64,000 nucleotides of DNA from Zhongshania sp. R06B22 (GTDB lineage Bacteria > Pseudomonadota > Gammaproteobacteria > Pseudomonadales > Spongiibacteraceae): assembly GCF_040892595.1 (NCBI RefSeq), contig NZ_JBFRYB010000001.1, positions 1,860,001 through 1,924,000 of the forward strand. The letters run 5' to 3'. This document shows, piece by piece, positions 62,737-64,000 of the stretch (the first letter of the stretch is position 1; each line of letters opens with the position of its first letter). A program made the position numbers and the translations under genes. The notes below the pieces were generated by a model, which was given only the letters and a program-made list of their open reading frames with translations, made no database searches and had not been told where the DNA came from.

Positions 62737-63765
62737 ATGGCAGATGCATTTGAGCTAGATATAGCCACGTTAACGGCGTATCTCGAAGCCAATATCGACG
62801 GTTTTAAAGGCCCGTTAACCGCAGAGAAATTTGCTGGCGGGCAGTCTAATCCCACCTATTTGATTGCGGCCGCCAGTGGCAAATATGTACTGCGACGCAA
62901 GCCCCCGGGTGAGTTACTTAAATCTGCTCATGCGGTAGATCGTGAATTTCGGGTCATGCAGGCCTTGGCGAATACCGAGGTCCCAGTGCCGAAAATGCGG
63001 GTCTTATGTGATGACAGTAGCGTTATCGGCTCGATGTTTTATGTGATGGACTATCTTGATGGCCGCATCTTTTGGGACGCGGCCCTGCCAGAGCAAACGC
63101 CTGTAGAGCGCGGTGCAATTTACGATGCGATGAATAAGGTGCTAGCAGATCTACACAATGTAGATGTCGACAAAGTTGGCTTGAGCGATTACGGCAAACC
63201 CGGTAATTATTTTGAGCGCCAGATCGGTCGCTGGACTAAGCAGTACCGCGCCAGCGAGACTGAAACACTGCCCGCCATGGAAAAATTAATAGTATGGCTG
63301 AATGATAATTTGCCTGCTGACGATGGCTTGGTGTGTATCAATCATGGCGATTTTCGTTTGGATAATATGATGTTCTCCCGCCACGGCAGTGATGTCTTGG
63401 CATTGTTGGACTGGGAGCTTTCGACCCTAGGACATCCATATGCAGATTTGGCCTACCAGTGTATGCAGCTGCGGATTCCCAGCGATGCGGCCATTCCTGG
63501 CTTGGGTGGCGCAGATCGTGGTGCTTTGGGTATTCCGACCGAGCAAGCCTACGTGAAGCAATATTGCGAGCGCCGCGGTATCTCAGGTATTGATAATTGG
63601 GTGTTCTATTTGGCGTTTGCGTTTTTCCGCTTAAGCGCAATTTTGCAGGGCGTATACAAGCGTGCCTTAGATGGTAATGCCTCGAGTCAAAAAGCGCTGG
63701 ATTACGGTGGCTTAGCTGCACCCTTAGCCGAATTAGGTTTGGCCTTGATTGAGAAGGGCGAGTAA
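62737..63765 (+). CDS. APH-family kinase (LvaA/ACAD11-kinase type)
   Basis: A 342-residue aminoglycoside-phosphotransferase-fold kinase. The ATP-binding FAGGQSNPTYLI and YVLRRKPPGELL segments lie near the N-terminus; the catalytic loop is INHGDFRLDNMMFS (Asp and Asn, about 205-218), and the metal site LLDWELSTLGHPYADLAY. No aminoglycoside-resistance role is suggested: such kinases beside an acyl-CoA dehydrogenase phosphorylate hydroxyacyl-CoA (LvaA, human ACAD11). Ribosome-binding site AAGGAGG is strong. It follows the dehydrogenase-like gene by 9 bp. Confidence 0.87.
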   Translation: MADAFELDIATLTAYLEANIDGFKGPLTAEKFAGGQSNPTYLIAAASGKYVLRRKPPGELLKSAHAVDREFRVMQALANTEVPVPKMRVLCDDSSVIGSMFYVMDYLDGRIFWDAALPEQTPVERGAIYDAMNKVLADLHNVDVDKVGLSDYGKPGNYFERQIGRWTKQYRASETETLPAMEKLIVWLNDNLPADDGLVCINHGDFRLDNMMFSRHGSDVLALLDWELSTLGHPYADLAYQCMQLRIPSDAAIPGLGGADRGALGIPTEQAYVKQYCERRGISGIDNWVFYLAFAFFRLSAILQGVYKRALDGNASSQKALDYGGLAAPLAELGLALIEKGE

Positions 63766-63785
63766 ATGTTAGAGAGTCAAAAGAT

Positions 63786-64000
63786 ATGAACACAGCAATA
63801 TTCAATAGCCTAGATTTGTCTGGGCAAGTCGCTTTAGTGACCGGTGCGTCCAGTGGTTTGGGTGCCCATTTTGCGACGGTGTTGGCGCAGGCAGGGGCGA
63901 CCGTAGTGGCGGCGGCGAGACGGGTAGACCGACTTGATAGTCTAGTGGCAGATATTGGCGAGGCGGGCGGCAAGGCGATTGCGGTGGCTATGGATGTTAA
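63786..64000 (+). CDS. Short-chain dehydrogenase, N-terminal part (cut by window edge)
   Basis: The first 71 codons of an SDR, cut by the right edge. Rossmann motif LVTGASSGLGAHFATVLA, then VVAAARRVDRLD with a basic residue after the second strand, which favours NADP. Starts 20 bp after the APH kinase stop. By position it corresponds to LvaD of the levulinate operon, which is also an SDR. Confidence 0.85.
   Translation, partial: MNTAIFNSLDLSGQVALVTGASSGLGAHFATVLAQAGATVVAAARRVDRLDSLVADIGEAGGKAIAVAMDV

Noticed and set aside
63338..63973. 211-codon minus-strand open frame over the APH kinase and SDR genes
   Set aside because: Antisense to genes with diagnostic kinase and SDR motifs.
1..64000. 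tRNA, rRNA, CRISPR, insertion sequence, integrase or phage genes
   Set aside because: I looked for clover-leaf, TTCGA-type, repeat-spacer and transposase patterns and found none I could support.

Overview
The window is a compact, bacterial, gene-dense stretch with no tRNA, rRNA, CRISPR array, insertion sequence or phage gene that I could recognise. Gene content (leucine/isovalerate liu operon, several acyl-CoA dehydrogenases, two cytochromes P450, two TonB-dependent receptors, lipoproteins, BamA/TamA-like outer membrane protein) points to an aerobic Gram-negative lipid-degrading gammaproteobacterium. A marine Spongiibacteraceae/Zhongshania-like organism is my guess from gene style only; no marker gene is present.

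Layout. 1-3.6 kb (minus): liuR-liuA-liuB-liuD(partial), leucine catabolism, with a perfect 16-bp palindrome upstream of liuR. 3.8-5.9 kb (minus): a TetR regulator and a P450 behind a 48-bp palindrome. 6.1-7.9 kb: a DUF454 membrane protein and a lipoprotein hydrolase. 8.3-17.0 kb (plus): an eight-gene catabolic operon: two-domain DUF35 protein, two thiolase-fold proteins that lack the thiolase Cys, acyl-CoA ligase, two crotonases, an alpha-methylacyl-CoA racemase-type CoA transferase and a nitroreductase. I read this as side-chain degradation of a methyl-branched (sterol- or isoprenoid-like) carboxylate. 17.3-24.0 kb: AraC regulator, then P450, TonB receptor, secreted START-domain protein and SDR, a visibly more AT-rich module that could import, carry and oxidise a hydrophobic ligand. 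This is the best candidate for an undescribed system.

24-32 kb: BamA/TamA-like protein, MscS channel, an isolated GH13 glucosidase, two thioesterases and an Fe-dependent alcohol dehydrogenase. 32-36.5 kb: AraC regulator with a 14-bp direct-repeat operator candidate, two acyl-CoA dehydrogenases and a GST. 36.6-38.7 kb: a lipoprotein with an internal tandem duplication, flanked by 39-bp direct repeats. 38.9-45.8 kb: orphan GAF histidine kinase; a YqjG/DoxX/YhaJ-like quinone-stress locus; DM13, DUF1295, MAPEG and DUF2834 membrane proteins. 46.4-52.1 kb: lipase-like hydrolase, DoxX-like protein, second TonB receptor with two membrane proteins and a divergent TetR. 52.3-58.2 kb: mixed single genes (a 53-residue protein, GFA, cytochrome c', GST, YcaQ-like, cupin, HSL esterase). 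58.6-64 kb: AraC and LysR regulators, then phosphatase, acyl-CoA dehydrogenase, APH kinase and SDR, arranged like the hydroxyacyl-CoA part of the levulinate (lva) pathway and human ACAD11.

Together the genes describe a cell that takes up hydrophobic molecules through TonB receptors, hydroxylates them with P450s, activates them as CoA esters and shortens them, with several local regulators (3 AraC, 2 LysR, 2 TetR, 1 MerR) controlling the modules. Substrates are inferred, not shown. Start codons were chosen by ribosome-binding site and family length where several were possible; several hairpins called as terminators lack a U-tract.
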